Shown piece after piece: positions 13,683 through 22,243 of a DNA stretch of 45,353 bases; positions within the stretch are counted from its first letter, which is position 1; each line of letters opens with the position of its first letter. The stretch is from Planctomycetota bacterium (GTDB lineage Bacteria; Planctomycetota; SZUA-567): NCBI GenBank assembly GCA_020060765.1, contig JAGUZQ010000102.1, positions 1-45,353 on the forward strand. Reading direction: 5' to 3'. Below the pieces are notes generated by a model. The model did no database searches, was not told the origin of the DNA, and saw only the letters and a list, made by a program, of their open reading frames with translations. Both the position numbers and the translations under genes were made by a program.

Positions 13683-15683
13683 ATGAAAAAATCGGCTTAT
13701 CTTTTCGCCCTGGCTCTGTTACTCGGCGGCTGCAAGGTCACCGACAGCGTCGGCAATTCCTTCAAGAAAGTCACCCGCTCGGTCAGCGGAGGCGCATCCA
13801 CCTCTTCCAGCAGCCAGGAAGGAAAGCGCGTTTATTTCGTGGTAGAGGAACGTGGCCAGCGCCGCAGCACCGGCTACCGCGTCTGGCAGAACAGCGCTTA
13901 TAACGGTCATCCCTGCATCGTGCTGCAGTCGGTCAAGACGACTGAACTGATGAGGGACGGCACCACCTTCTCCAAGACCGTCCACAGCAAAACCATCACC
14001 GCCACCGATTCCACCGCCCTGTACGCGCTGACCGTGGAAATGAGCGGCGACGAGCGCACGCAGGAGGAAGTCACCATCCGCGAAGGCAAGGCGATGTTCG
14101 AGGCGGTCGGCCCCGGCGGCACCAAGCGCCAGACCCTCGAAGTCCCCCGCGAAACCCTGTTCAGCATCGATCCCCGCTGGCTGGTTAACCAGGAACTCCA
14201 GCCCGGCAAGCAGTTCCAGGCGCCGGTGCTTGACCGCTCCGCCCGCCGCGTCGCCCTGGAAACCGCCGTCATCAACGGCAAAACCACCGACACCGCCTTC
14301 GGTTCTCCCGCCGACGTGTGGAGCGCTACCACCCGCCAGGAAGGACGCGAGCCCGTGACCATGATCTTCACCGCCTCGGGCGAACTGATCCGGCTGGAAG
14401 CGGAAGACATGGTGGTGCGCATCGTCAGCAAGGAAGAGGCGGAAAAGCCCGCGCCACCCGTTACCATCTCCACCGACGTGCCCATCGATTTCAGCCTGCC
14501 CGCGTGGGACTATTACAACATCCTCCGCTACCGGGCCGAACCGGCTGATCTGTGGCGCAAGTATCTCAAGAAATCCGAATACGTCGACGTGCTGGATGAC
14601 GGCCTGCGGCTGGAAGTGACGCTGAAAAAGACCGCGCCCAGCCTCCGCTCCCGCTCCACCCTGCCGATGGAAATTCCCCGCGAAATCCAGCCTTATCTGC
14701 AAGCGACGGGCAACATTTTCAGCGACAAGACCGACATCCAGAAACGCGCCCAGGCGATTATCGGCGAGGAAAAGGACGCGCTGGTGGCAGTGGCGCTGCT
14801 GGCGGGGTGGATTCACCAGACCATCACCTTCGGCCAGCGCAGTTCGCTCAATCCTTCGCCGCTCTCGACTATGGAAAACCGCCGCGGCGACTGCTCCGAG
14901 CACGCCGACCTGTTTGCCAGTTTTGCCCGGTCGCTCGGGATCCCCACCCGCCATTGCCGCGGCCTGCTGATCCAGAAAAACAGCGCCGTCTACCATACCT
15001 GGGTCGAGGCCTGGGTCGGCGGCAACTGGGTGCCGGCAGACACCACCGTCAGCCGCGTGGGACTGCCCGCCGGGTATCTCCTCACCGCGCGCGGCACCGG
15101 CGACGGCGTACCGGAAGACGAATTCGCCTGGCAGATCCGCAAGGGTGGCATCTCCCTGCAGATGATGTCTGCCTCGCGCTACTTCCGTGACCAGAAGGAA
15201 ACCTTCACGCTCTACCCTGACCAGAAGAAAACTTTTGTCGTCGCACGCCCTGACGACCTCTGGTTCGCCAACATCTACTGGGGCTTCAGCCTGACCCGCC
15301 CCGAGGCGTGGCAGGGCAGCATCAAGATGGACCGGGTCGACATGACCAGCCCCGACAAACTGGCCAAGTTCAAGTGCGAAGCCATCGGCGGCTCGTTCCG
15401 CGCCACCCGCAGTGGGCTGGAAAGCCTGGTCGACAGCCTGGACAAAAGCCTGGACGGGTTCAAGGTGATCGACGCCCGTATAGTGTCTTTCGGCAACCAG
15501 GGACGCACCGATGCGCTGATGGTGGACTTCGCCTGCTCGCAGAGCGGCAGCCGCCTGCGCTGCCGGCAGTACGTCATTCCGAAGCGTGACCGCAGCTACC
15601 GTATCTCGGCCTGGGCGCTGGAGGACAGCTATTCCAACTACATGCAGGCCTTCAAGGACATTCTTAACTCAGTGGAACTGTAA
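13683..15683 (+). CDS. Transglutaminase-like lipoprotein
   Basis: 666 aa from the ATG at 13683, with AGGAGA eight bases upstream. The signal peptide ends in the lipobox LLGGC (Cys at about residue 18), so it is a lipid-anchored envelope protein. A large beta-rich region covers about 35-260. A transglutaminase-core domain lies at about 370-500: RRGDCSEHADLFASFARSLG has the Cys, AVYHTWVEAWVGGNW the His, and PADTTV the Asp, so the catalytic triad is complete. Bacterial members act as cysteine peptidases, amidases or cross-linking enzymes. The C-terminal 170 residues are unassigned. It heads an operon with ExbD, TPR, vWA and kinase genes; the ExbD gene begins nine bases after its stop. Confidence 0.85.
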   Translation: MKKSAYLFALALLLGGCKVTDSVGNSFKKVTRSVSGGASTSSSSQEGKRVYFVVEERGQRRSTGYRVWQNSAYNGHPCIVLQSVKTTELMRDGTTFSKTVHSKTITATDSTALYALTVEMSGDERTQEEVTIREGKAMFEAVGPGGTKRQTLEVPRETLFSIDPRWLVNQELQPGKQFQAPVLDRSARRVALETAVINGKTTDTAFGSPADVWSATTRQEGREPVTMIFTASGELIRLEAEDMVVRIVSKEEAEKPAPPVTISTDVPIDFSLPAWDYYNILRYRAEPADLWRKYLKKSEYVDVLDDGLRLEVTLKKTAPSLRSRSTLPMEIPREIQPYLQATGNIFSDKTDIQKRAQAIIGEEKDALVAVALLAGWIHQTITFGQRSSLNPSPLSTMENRRGDCSEHADLFASFARSLGIPTRHCRGLLIQKNSAVYHTWVEAWVGGNWVPADTTVSRVGLPAGYLLTARGTGDGVPEDEFAWQIRKGGISLQMMSASRYFRDQKETFTLYPDQKKTFVVARPDDLWFANIYWGFSLTRPEAWQGSIKMDRVDMTSPDKLAKFKCEAIGGSFRATRSGLESLVDSLDKSLDGFKVIDARIVSFGNQGRTDALMVDFACSQSGSRLRCRQYVIPKRDRSYRISAWALEDSYSNYMQAFKDILNSVEL

Positions 15684-15692
15684 GGAGCCAAC

Positions 15693-16121
15693 GTGAATTT
15701 CGGCGGCAGAAATCCGGCGGAGGATCAATTTCAGATCGCTCCGATGATTGACGTGGTGTTTATCCTGCTGATCTGGCTGGTGGTGGGCTACGCCGCCCAG
15801 CGGGAGGAGAAGAACCTCGAAATCAACCTGCCCGACAACGCCTCCGCCGCCAAACCCGAGCGCCGCAGCGCCGAGGATCTGCTGGTCAATCTCGACGCTA
15901 AGGGCAGAATCGAGGTCGAGCGCCGCGGCTACACTCCCGAGCGGCTGGAGGAACGCCTGCGCAAGCTGTCCGCCTTCGTGGACTCGCCTGGCGTGATTAT
16001 CCGCGCCGACGCGGAATGCGCGCACAAACATGTGGTGCAGGTCATGGACATCTGCGAGCGGGTCGAGATCCGCCGGGTTTTCTTCAGCGCCATCGCCAAG
16101 AGGACGCCAAATGCCCCGTAA
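15693..16121 (+). CDS. ExbD/TolR-family protein without a local ExbB
   Basis: 142 aa, GTG start with AAGGAG upstream. It has a short cytoplasmic N-terminus, then one membrane helix APMIDVVFILLIWLVVGYAA with the Asp that carries protons in ExbD/TolR/MotB channels. The periplasmic domain (about 45-135) has the standard ExbD pattern, including LLVNLDAKGRIEVERR. ExbD works with an ExbB/TolQ partner, which is absent from this operon; the nearest candidate is the ExbB at 24933-25679 on the other strand. Its stop overlaps the TPR gene start by 11 bases. Confidence 0.88.
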   Translation: MNFGGRNPAEDQFQIAPMIDVVFILLIWLVVGYAAQREEKNLEINLPDNASAAKPERRSAEDLLVNLDAKGRIEVERRGYTPERLEERLRKLSAFVDSPGVIIRADAECAHKHVVQVMDICERVEIRRVFFSAIAKRTPNAP

Positions 16122-18456
16122 GCCGCTACTCTTCATCGCCTGCTTTCTGCTCTTGGCCTGTCCGCTCCGGGCGGAGGACACCGACGCCTTCGCGGAATCA
16201 ACCCAGCAATTCGAGTTCGCCGGAGGGCTGCTCTCTCGCGGGCTGCACGAGGACGCCATCCGCGAGTACAGCGCCTTCCTGAAAGCCTACCCTCAGGACA
16301 AGCGCGCGCCCGAGGCGCTGCTGTGGCGGGGCGAAGGCTATTTCCGTATACGCGACTACGCCAAGTCCGCCAACGATTTCTATTCCTACCTCACCAACTA
16401 TCCCGGCGCCAACCGCCATCCCTTCGGGCGACTGCGCTACGGTTGCTGCCTGTTCGAGATGAAGAAATACGCGCTGGCGGTTTCCGCCCTGGAACCGATG
16501 AACGGCCTCACCGAAGACGAACACATGCGCCAGACCGCCGCCTATTACCTGGGGCTGTGCTACTACAACCTCAAGCAGTACCGCAAGGCGCTGGACACGC
16601 TGGAAAAAATCACGACCGGAGAGATGGCGCCCGACGCCCACTTCGCCCGCGCCGAAACCGTCGCCGCCACCGGCGACCATGTCGCCGCCGCCGACCTGTT
16701 TACGCAGTTCGTCAAGCAGTGGCCCGACCACGCCAAAACCAAACCCGCGCTGCTGCGGCAGGGCGAGGAACTGCGTATCGCCGGCAAGCTCAAGGCCGCG
16801 GCGGAAAGCTTTCTGGGGCTGATCGAACGCTCCGGCAATGAGACCGGCGACCGCCCCGATCAGGCGCGCTACGGGCTGGCCTGGGTGCGCTACGCGCAGG
16901 GCGATTTCGCCGCCGCGCGAAGCCTGGCGGCGAAAATCGGCGAAACCCGCGAGGATGACCTCGGCAGCGACGCGCGCTACCTGCTGGGACTTTCCGCCCT
17001 CCAGACCAAGGACTACGCCGCCGCCGAAACCGCTTTCCGCACCGTCACCACCGGCTCCTTTGTCGAAAAAGCCTGCCAGAAATACGCCTGGTCGCTGCTG
17101 GCTTCCGGCCATGCCGAAAACGCCCTGCGCGCGGTAGAAACCTGCGCGGCGAAATATCCCGACTCCTCGCGGGGGGAACTGGAATACATCGCGGGCAAGG
17201 CGCTGGCGCTGCAGAAGGAATGGAAAAAGGCCGTCATCCGGTTCGAGGAAGCGCGCAACGCCAAGAAGGAATACCACGCCGAAGCCGCCTACGAACTGGC
17301 GTATTGCTACGACGCGCTGGGCGATTATGAAAAAACGGCCGAGGCGTACCTGTACTTCATCGACAACTTCCCCGCTGACGAGCGGCTGGCCGACGCGCTG
17401 ATCGGGCGGGCGGGCGCGCTGACCAAGTTGAAGCAATACGAAGCCGCCCTCGCCGTCTACGGCAAACTGCTGACCCTGAAAAACGCCGACAAGAAAGTGC
17501 GGGAACACACTCTCAACCAGCAGGCGGTGTGCTATTACTGGCTCAAGCAGTTCGGCAACATGCAGAAGTGTTACGCCCAACTGTTGGAGGAATTCCCCAA
17601 GGGCGAGAGCGCGCCCGAAGCCATCTACTGGCTGGCCTGGTACGAATCCTCGGAAAAGCGTTTCGCCCGCGCGGCGGAACTGTATGGCCAACTGGTCGCC
17701 GGTTTTCCCGAACACGCCCTCAGCGGCAAGGCGCGCTACCGTCAGGCCATGGCGTTGTTCCAGGAAGGCGAAAAAGACCAGGCCGCCGCCGCGCTGTTCC
17801 TGATCGTTACCAAGTTCCCCGCCATCCAGGTCGACCAGAAGGAAATCCTGTGGCTGGGGCAGCACATGATGAAGAAGGGGCAGCTCGATCAGGCTTACGA
17901 GGCCTACGAGGCGCTGCTCAGCCGCCAGCCCTCCAGCAAGGTGCGCGCCATCAGCCTCTACCAACAGGCGGAACTGCGGCGCCAGGCGGAGAAATGGCCG
18001 GAAGCGCTGGCAAAATACGACCGCCTGCTGGCCGAGCGCAACACCGGCCTGGAAAACGCCTCGCTCTACGGACGGGCGGTGTGCCTGCGCAATCTCGGGC
18101 TGCTGACCGAGGCGCGGACTTCGCTGGGCAAGATCGCCCTGCTTCCCGGCGACCCGCTGGCGGCATATTATCATTTCGAGCTGGGACTGTTGGATTTCGC
18201 CGAAAAACGGTTTGACGAGGCCACCTCCCATCTCATGCGCGTGGGCCTGCTATACGACAGCGAGGATCTGTGCGGCGAGGCGCTGCTGAAAGCGGGCGAG
18301 GCCTGTCTCGCGTCGGGCAACGCCAAGAAGGCGCGCATCTGTTACGAGGAGCTGGCGGGCGGCAAGGCCGACAGCTTCGGCGCGCGCTATCCCAAAAACA
18401 AATTCGCGGAAGAAGCGAGGAAACGTCTCGCCGAACCGAGCGCAACGGGAAACTGA
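16111..18456 (+). CDS. Secreted TPR-repeat protein
   Basis: 781 aa from the ATG at 16111, which overlaps the end of exbD; a frame extending to 16030 lies within exbD and lacks a signal sequence. Residues 1-20 are a Sec signal peptide (MPRKPLLFIACFLLLACPLR). The rest is almost wholly tandem helical repeats of 34-37 residues, for example EDAIREYSAFLKAYPQDKRA, YALAVSALEP, EKTAEAYLYFIDNFPADERL and KRFARAAELYGQLVAGFPEH. This is the YbgF/BamD-like TPR type that scaffolds periplasmic complexes, and genes of this kind are commonly found beside Exb/Tol systems. It is probably the periplasmic partner of the adjacent ExbD. There are at least 15 repeats by eye. Confidence 0.85.
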   Translation: MPRKPLLFIACFLLLACPLRAEDTDAFAESTQQFEFAGGLLSRGLHEDAIREYSAFLKAYPQDKRAPEALLWRGEGYFRIRDYAKSANDFYSYLTNYPGANRHPFGRLRYGCCLFEMKKYALAVSALEPMNGLTEDEHMRQTAAYYLGLCYYNLKQYRKALDTLEKITTGEMAPDAHFARAETVAATGDHVAAADLFTQFVKQWPDHAKTKPALLRQGEELRIAGKLKAAAESFLGLIERSGNETGDRPDQARYGLAWVRYAQGDFAAARSLAAKIGETREDDLGSDARYLLGLSALQTKDYAAAETAFRTVTTGSFVEKACQKYAWSLLASGHAENALRAVETCAAKYPDSSRGELEYIAGKALALQKEWKKAVIRFEEARNAKKEYHAEAAYELAYCYDALGDYEKTAEAYLYFIDNFPADERLADALIGRAGALTKLKQYEAALAVYGKLLTLKNADKKVREHTLNQQAVCYYWLKQFGNMQKCYAQLLEEFPKGESAPEAIYWLAWYESSEKRFARAAELYGQLVAGFPEHALSGKARYRQAMALFQEGEKDQAAAALFLIVTKFPAIQVDQKEILWLGQHMMKKGQLDQAYEAYEALLSRQPSSKVRAISLYQQAELRRQAEKWPEALAKYDRLLAERNTGLENASLYGRAVCLRNLGLLTEARTSLGKIALLPGDPLAAYYHFELGLLDFAEKRFDEATSHLMRVGLLYDSEDLCGEALLKAGEACLASGNAKKARICYEELAGGKADSFGARYPKNKFAEEARKRLAEPSATGN

Positions 18457-18462
18457 GCCCCA

Positions 18463-20241
18463 ATGGCAAGAACTCTTTCCGCCCGCCCGAAAATGTTCAC
18501 CAGCACTAACGAGACCCTGGTCTCGCTGGCGCTTGCGGCGCTTGTCATGTGCGGACTGCTGCTGCTGGCAGCGACAGTCGCGTTCGGCGACGTGGATCGC
18601 ATCAAGGATAAGGTGGAGAAATTTTTTCAGGTCGATCTCGACGCGCGGGAGTTGCTGGTGCGGGAAGCGGAATACGCCCGGGAATCGGCGCGCAAGCTGG
18701 AGAACGACCTGATCCAGAGCGACAACTCCGGCCCCTTTTCCACCCTGCCGGAACAGACCACCCAGCCCAGCCTCTCTACGCTGGAACCGCGCGCGCTCAG
18801 TCCCGGCGCTTCCGCCAAACCGGAAAAAATTCCGCTCGACCTCGTACCCCAGGCCGCGCCTTCCTACGCGATGGATGAAATGCAGGCCGGTAACGCCACC
18901 GCTGACCGTTTCCTGCCGGTAATCTCGCTGAAGCAGGTCAAGTCTCCCGCCGGACTCGCCCCCCCTGCCCTGGCGAAGATGTACGCCACCGGGCAGCTCG
19001 GCGGTGGGCTGCTGGGACGTCCAGGCGAAACCGTCTTTACTCCCGAACCCGCGCGCCAACCCGACGCCCCCAGTTCCCGCAGCCTTTCTCCCGAAGCGCC
19101 GCCCAAGACCTCGCCGCTGGCGGAGGAAACAGTCGCTACGCGCAAAGGACTGCTCGACGACGCCGGGCCCAATCAACAATACCCGTCGCTGGACAAGGAC
19201 ATCGACGCCGAGTTCAAGGTCTACCAGACGCCTGGCGACCAGTACGCCTACTTCCGCCTGACCCTGTCGCTGAAACCCGGCAGCCCGGTGAAGACCATTC
19301 CCAAGGACGTGCTGTTTCTCGTCGACGTCAGCCAGAGCATTTCCCCCAACGAACTTCAGGCGGTACGCGAAGCAGTGTCGTCCTCCCTCGCGGCGCTCGC
19401 GCCTCATGACCGCTGGAACGTGGCAGTCTTCAGCGAAGAGACCCACACCCTGCACCCAGATTTCGTCCAGCCCGCCGCCTTCGACCTGGAGCAGGTACGC
19501 GCATTTATCGACCGGCGTTTCGACGAGCGGCGCACCGACGTCTTCCGCGCCACCCAGGCGATCCTGTCAGGCATTCCCGCGTCGCACCGCCCTTGCAACG
19601 TATTTCTCGTCACCGACGGCAAAGCCACCTCCGGCACGTCTGACGTACAGCAACTGATGCATGGTTTCCAGCGGATGAAGCGCGACAATTTTTCCATCTT
19701 CACCTTCAATGGCGGCGCGGGGGGGGATCTCTATCTGCTGAGGCTCCTGTCCTACCGTTCGCGCGGCTTTCTCGCCAACTGTCCCGAAAATTCGCACATC
19801 TCCGCCACGCTGCGCGAATTTGCCGCCACCTACGACCAGCCGGTGCTGACCGACGTGGTGGCCAATTACACCAACATCCTCACCGAGGAAGTACACCCCG
19901 AAGTCCTGCCCAATCTTTACCGCAGCCACCCCGTCACCTTCTGGGGCAGAACCACGCCGGGGCGGGAAGTGGCTTTGCGGCTGGCGGGGCGGGGCGCCGG
20001 GGGACTGCGGGAATTTTTCTTCCGCACCACCGTCCCTGCAGGCGACGCCACCCAACCGGAAGTGGCGCGGCAGTGGGCGCGCGGCAAAGCCAACGCCCTG
20101 ATCGCCGAACTCGCCGACGACGAAAACAACGCCGAACTGAAAACCAGGATTCTCGATCTCGCCAAAAAGCACGGCCTGCAGGAAATCCAGGAACTGCTCG
20201 AACCCAAGGGGTTCCGCCTGCCCCTGCCCTGGAAACAGTAA
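18463..20241 (+). CDS. Membrane-anchored von Willebrand factor A domain protein
   Basis: 592 aa. One N-terminal membrane helix (about 18-41, LVSLALAALVMCGLLLLAAT) is followed by a coiled, charged segment (about 45-85), a Pro/Ser/Thr-rich linker (about 85-240), and a vWA domain (about 280-450). The MIDAS is intact: FLVDVSQSIS gives DxSxS, and LVTDGKATSG gives the downstream Asp. The C-terminal part, including WARGKANALIAELADDENN, resembles the inter-alpha-trypsin-inhibitor-type tail. Such proteins bind ligands through a metal ion, often within envelope or MoxR-type systems; no MoxR ATPase is nearby. It starts seven bases after the TPR stop without a good ribosome site, which suggests coupling. 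Confidence 0.83.
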   Translation: MARTLSARPKMFTSTNETLVSLALAALVMCGLLLLAATVAFGDVDRIKDKVEKFFQVDLDARELLVREAEYARESARKLENDLIQSDNSGPFSTLPEQTTQPSLSTLEPRALSPGASAKPEKIPLDLVPQAAPSYAMDEMQAGNATADRFLPVISLKQVKSPAGLAPPALAKMYATGQLGGGLLGRPGETVFTPEPARQPDAPSSRSLSPEAPPKTSPLAEETVATRKGLLDDAGPNQQYPSLDKDIDAEFKVYQTPGDQYAYFRLTLSLKPGSPVKTIPKDVLFLVDVSQSISPNELQAVREAVSSSLAALAPHDRWNVAVFSEETHTLHPDFVQPAAFDLEQVRAFIDRRFDERRTDVFRATQAILSGIPASHRPCNVFLVTDGKATSGTSDVQQLMHGFQRMKRDNFSIFTFNGGAGGDLYLLRLLSYRSRGFLANCPENSHISATLREFAATYDQPVLTDVVANYTNILTEEVHPEVLPNLYRSHPVTFWGRTTPGREVALRLAGRGAGGLREFFFRTTVPAGDATQPEVARQWARGKANALIAELADDENNAELKTRILDLAKKHGLQEIQELLEPKGFRLPLPWKQ

Positions 20242-20286
20242 AGCTGGCGCTTTCACGACAACAATCAATAGGAGAAGACAGCGGCA

Positions 20287-21216
20287 ATGACAGCACCTGA
20301 AATCACCGGAAGCATCGCCGGGGAAATTGAGTTGGAACAACCTTTCCCCGGCTATACCGTAACCGAGCGCCTCGGGCGCGGCGGCAGCGCAGCAGTATTC
20401 CGCGCCAAGGATTCCCGCCTCGACCGCGAAGTGGCGATCAAGGCTCTTATTCCCGACCTGGAGCACAACGAAGACGCGGTGGAGAACTTCTTCAACGAAG
20501 CCCGCAACGTCGCCCGGCTGCGCCACCCCAACGTGGTGCGCGGCCTGGACGTGGGGCGCGCGGGCAAGTATTTCTATTTCGCGATGGAATACGTCAGGGG
20601 CGAATCGCTGGCGCAGAAATTGGAACGGCTGGAACGTGGTCGCCTGGGCGAGGAAGAAGCATTGCGCATAGTGCGCGAGACCGCGGTCGGCCTGCAATAC
20701 ATTTTCGAGAACGGCCTGGTGCACCGCGACCTCAAACCGGGCAACCTGCTCCTGTCCGCCGAGGGCGGGGTGAAAATCTGCGACCTCGGAGTGGCGCGCG
20801 AGGTGGTCGCCCCCCGGCAGGAGGATTTCGTCAAGGCCAGCCCCGCCTACGCCTCGCCCGAACAGGCGCGCGGCGACTTCGACATCGACATCCGGGCGGA
20901 TTTGTACGGCCTAGGCTGCACCTGGTTCCAGATGCTGACCGGCAATCCCCCTTTCCAGAAAACCACGCCGGAGGAAACCCTGCGCGCGCACCTGGAAGAG
21001 GAACCGGCCAACCTGCGCGAGCTCGACCCGCGTTTGTCTGCGGCGACCAGCCAACTGGTGCTCTGGCTGCTGGAAAAAGACAGAGACAACCGCCCCCGCA
21101 CCCCGCAGGATTTTCTCCGCAAGCTGGATAAGCACCCGTTGCGGGAAAAGCTCCTGCAGCAGGAAAGCGCTGCGCAAACGCCTGTTATACAGGAGAATAA
21201 CGACGACGAGAATTGA
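20287..21216 (+). CDS. Hanks-type serine/threonine protein kinase
   Basis: 309 aa and cytoplasmic; there is no membrane helix or sensor domain. Kinase motifs in order are LGRGGSAAVFRAKD (P-loop), REVAIKAL (ATP Lys), FFNEARNVARL (C-helix Glu), LVHRDLKPGNLLL (catalytic loop), KICDLGVARE (DLG in place of DFG), ASPAYASPEQARG (activation segment) and DLYGLGCTWFQMLTGNPPF. All catalytic residues are present, and DLG is a common bacterial variant. The last 35 residues are a short Gln/Asn/acidic tail. As the last well-defined member of the transglutaminase-ExbD-TPR-vWA operon it could phosphorylate an operon partner, perhaps the cytoplasmic end of ExbD or the vWA protein. That is inference. Confidence 0.93.
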   Translation: MTAPEITGSIAGEIELEQPFPGYTVTERLGRGGSAAVFRAKDSRLDREVAIKALIPDLEHNEDAVENFFNEARNVARLRHPNVVRGLDVGRAGKYFYFAMEYVRGESLAQKLERLERGRLGEEEALRIVRETAVGLQYIFENGLVHRDLKPGNLLLSAEGGVKICDLGVAREVVAPRQEDFVKASPAYASPEQARGDFDIDIRADLYGLGCTWFQMLTGNPPFQKTTPEETLRAHLEEEPANLRELDPRLSAATSQLVLWLLEKDRDNRPRTPQDFLRKLDKHPLREKLLQQESAAQTPVIQENNDDEN

Positions 21217-21239
21217 TTCCCATAGACTCAGGATATGAG

Positions 21240-21362
21240 ATGGCGGAACAATTGCACCAATACCGCCTGCACGTCTTCATCAACGCGGGAATAGCAGTCT
21301 CCTGTTTTCTTATTTGCCTTGTTTGCCTGGTTGAAATCGTATTTCATGAACTACGGTTATGA
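21240..21362 (+). CDS. Possible 40-residue single-span membrane protein
   Basis: A short frame beginning MAEQLHQYRLHVFINAGIAV continues into a hydrophobic stretch rich in Cys, Leu, Ile and Val and ends HELRL. AGGA lies about seven bases before the ATG. It fills the gap between the kinase and methyltransferase genes, and its stop overlaps the ATG at 21346, as in translational coupling. I recognise no family. A chance open frame cannot be excluded at this length. Confidence 0.35.
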   Translation: MAEQLHQYRLHVFINAGIAVSCFLICLVCLVEIVFHELRL

Positions 21363-22188
21363 ATTCCTCGACAGCGGCGACGGGCGGCGGCTGGATATAT
21401 TCGGCGGCGTGACTGTCGACCGCCCCGCGCCGCAGGCGGAATGGAAAAAGAAACTCTCTCCTTCCGCCTGGCAAAGCGATTTATTTTACGACCGCGCGAA
21501 AGACGGCAAGTCCGGCTGGGCGGGAGAGGATCGTATTCCCGAAAACTGGTCGTTGCGTTATGGCGGCGCGACGCTGTTGCTGAAGCCTTCGCCGCAGTCG
21601 CAGATCGGCGTCTTTCCCGAGCAGATGCCTAACTGGGACTGGCTGACGGAAACCCTCCGCGCCGCCTGCCGCCCTTTGAAAATTCTGAACTGCTTCGCCT
21701 ACACCGGCGGAGCCACCCTCGCCGCCAGCCTGGCGCATACGGAAAAATTTCCCGTCGAAGTGTGCCACCTCGACGCCTCGCGCAGCGCGGTGGGATGGGC
21801 GCGCAGAAACGCCGAGGCGTCGGGACTTGGCAGTAACCCGATCCGCTGGATCGTCGAGGACGTCACCCGCTTTCTCGACCGCGAAATCCGGCGCGCCCAA
21901 CGTTACGATGGGTTCATTCTCGACCCGCCCGCCTTCGGACGCGGCAAGGGAAAAGATACCTGGGTGCTGAAACGCGACCTGCCGGGGTTGCTGGAGAGAT
22001 TGGAAAAACTCCTGAGCAAACGCCCGCGTTTCGTGCTGCTGTCGGGACACGCGCCTGAACTTGGCCCGCGCGACCTCGCCTCGACGCTGTCTTTCCTGGG
22101 GAACGCCTCCTCCTTCCCGCTGGCGCTGCACGCGAAAAATGGCAACGATCTGCCCTGCGGCAGCTGCGCGCGCTGGAGCGAAACATGA
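21346..22188 (+). CDS. Class I SAM-dependent methyltransferase (RlmI-like)
   Basis: 280 aa from the ATG at 21346; an upstream TTG at 21319 would add nine residues. It resembles the C-terminal half of RlmI/RlmK-type 23S rRNA methyltransferases without the PUA domain. KILNCFAYTGGATLAASLA (about 114-132) is the SAM-binding motif I, VCHLDASRSAVGWARRNAEA is motif II, and YDGFILDPPAFGRGKGK carries the DPPAFG catalytic motif. The likely reaction is methylation of an rRNA or tRNA base, but the substrate cannot be read from sequence. The start has only a weak ribosome site and may depend on coupling to the short frame before it. Confidence 0.85.
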   Translation: MNYGYEFLDSGDGRRLDIFGGVTVDRPAPQAEWKKKLSPSAWQSDLFYDRAKDGKSGWAGEDRIPENWSLRYGGATLLLKPSPQSQIGVFPEQMPNWDWLTETLRAACRPLKILNCFAYTGGATLAASLAHTEKFPVEVCHLDASRSAVGWARRNAEASGLGSNPIRWIVEDVTRFLDREIRRAQRYDGFILDPPAFGRGKGKDTWVLKRDLPGLLERLEKLLSKRPRFVLLSGHAPELGPRDLASTLSFLGNASSFPLALHAKNGNDLPCGSCARWSET

Positions 22189-22202
22189 CTCGGTGGAAAT
22201 GC

Positions 22203-22232
22203 TTGTTCGTCGCGCCACGCTATCCGTATACT
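22203..22232 (+). promoter_or_regulatory. Possible promoter giving a near-leaderless glycosyltransferase mRNA
   Basis: TTGTTC, an 18-base spacer and TATACT, with the start codon only 12 bases beyond the -10 box. If used, transcription would begin about five bases before the ATG. Confidence 0.35.
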
Positions 22233-22243
22233 TGAATGTGCCT

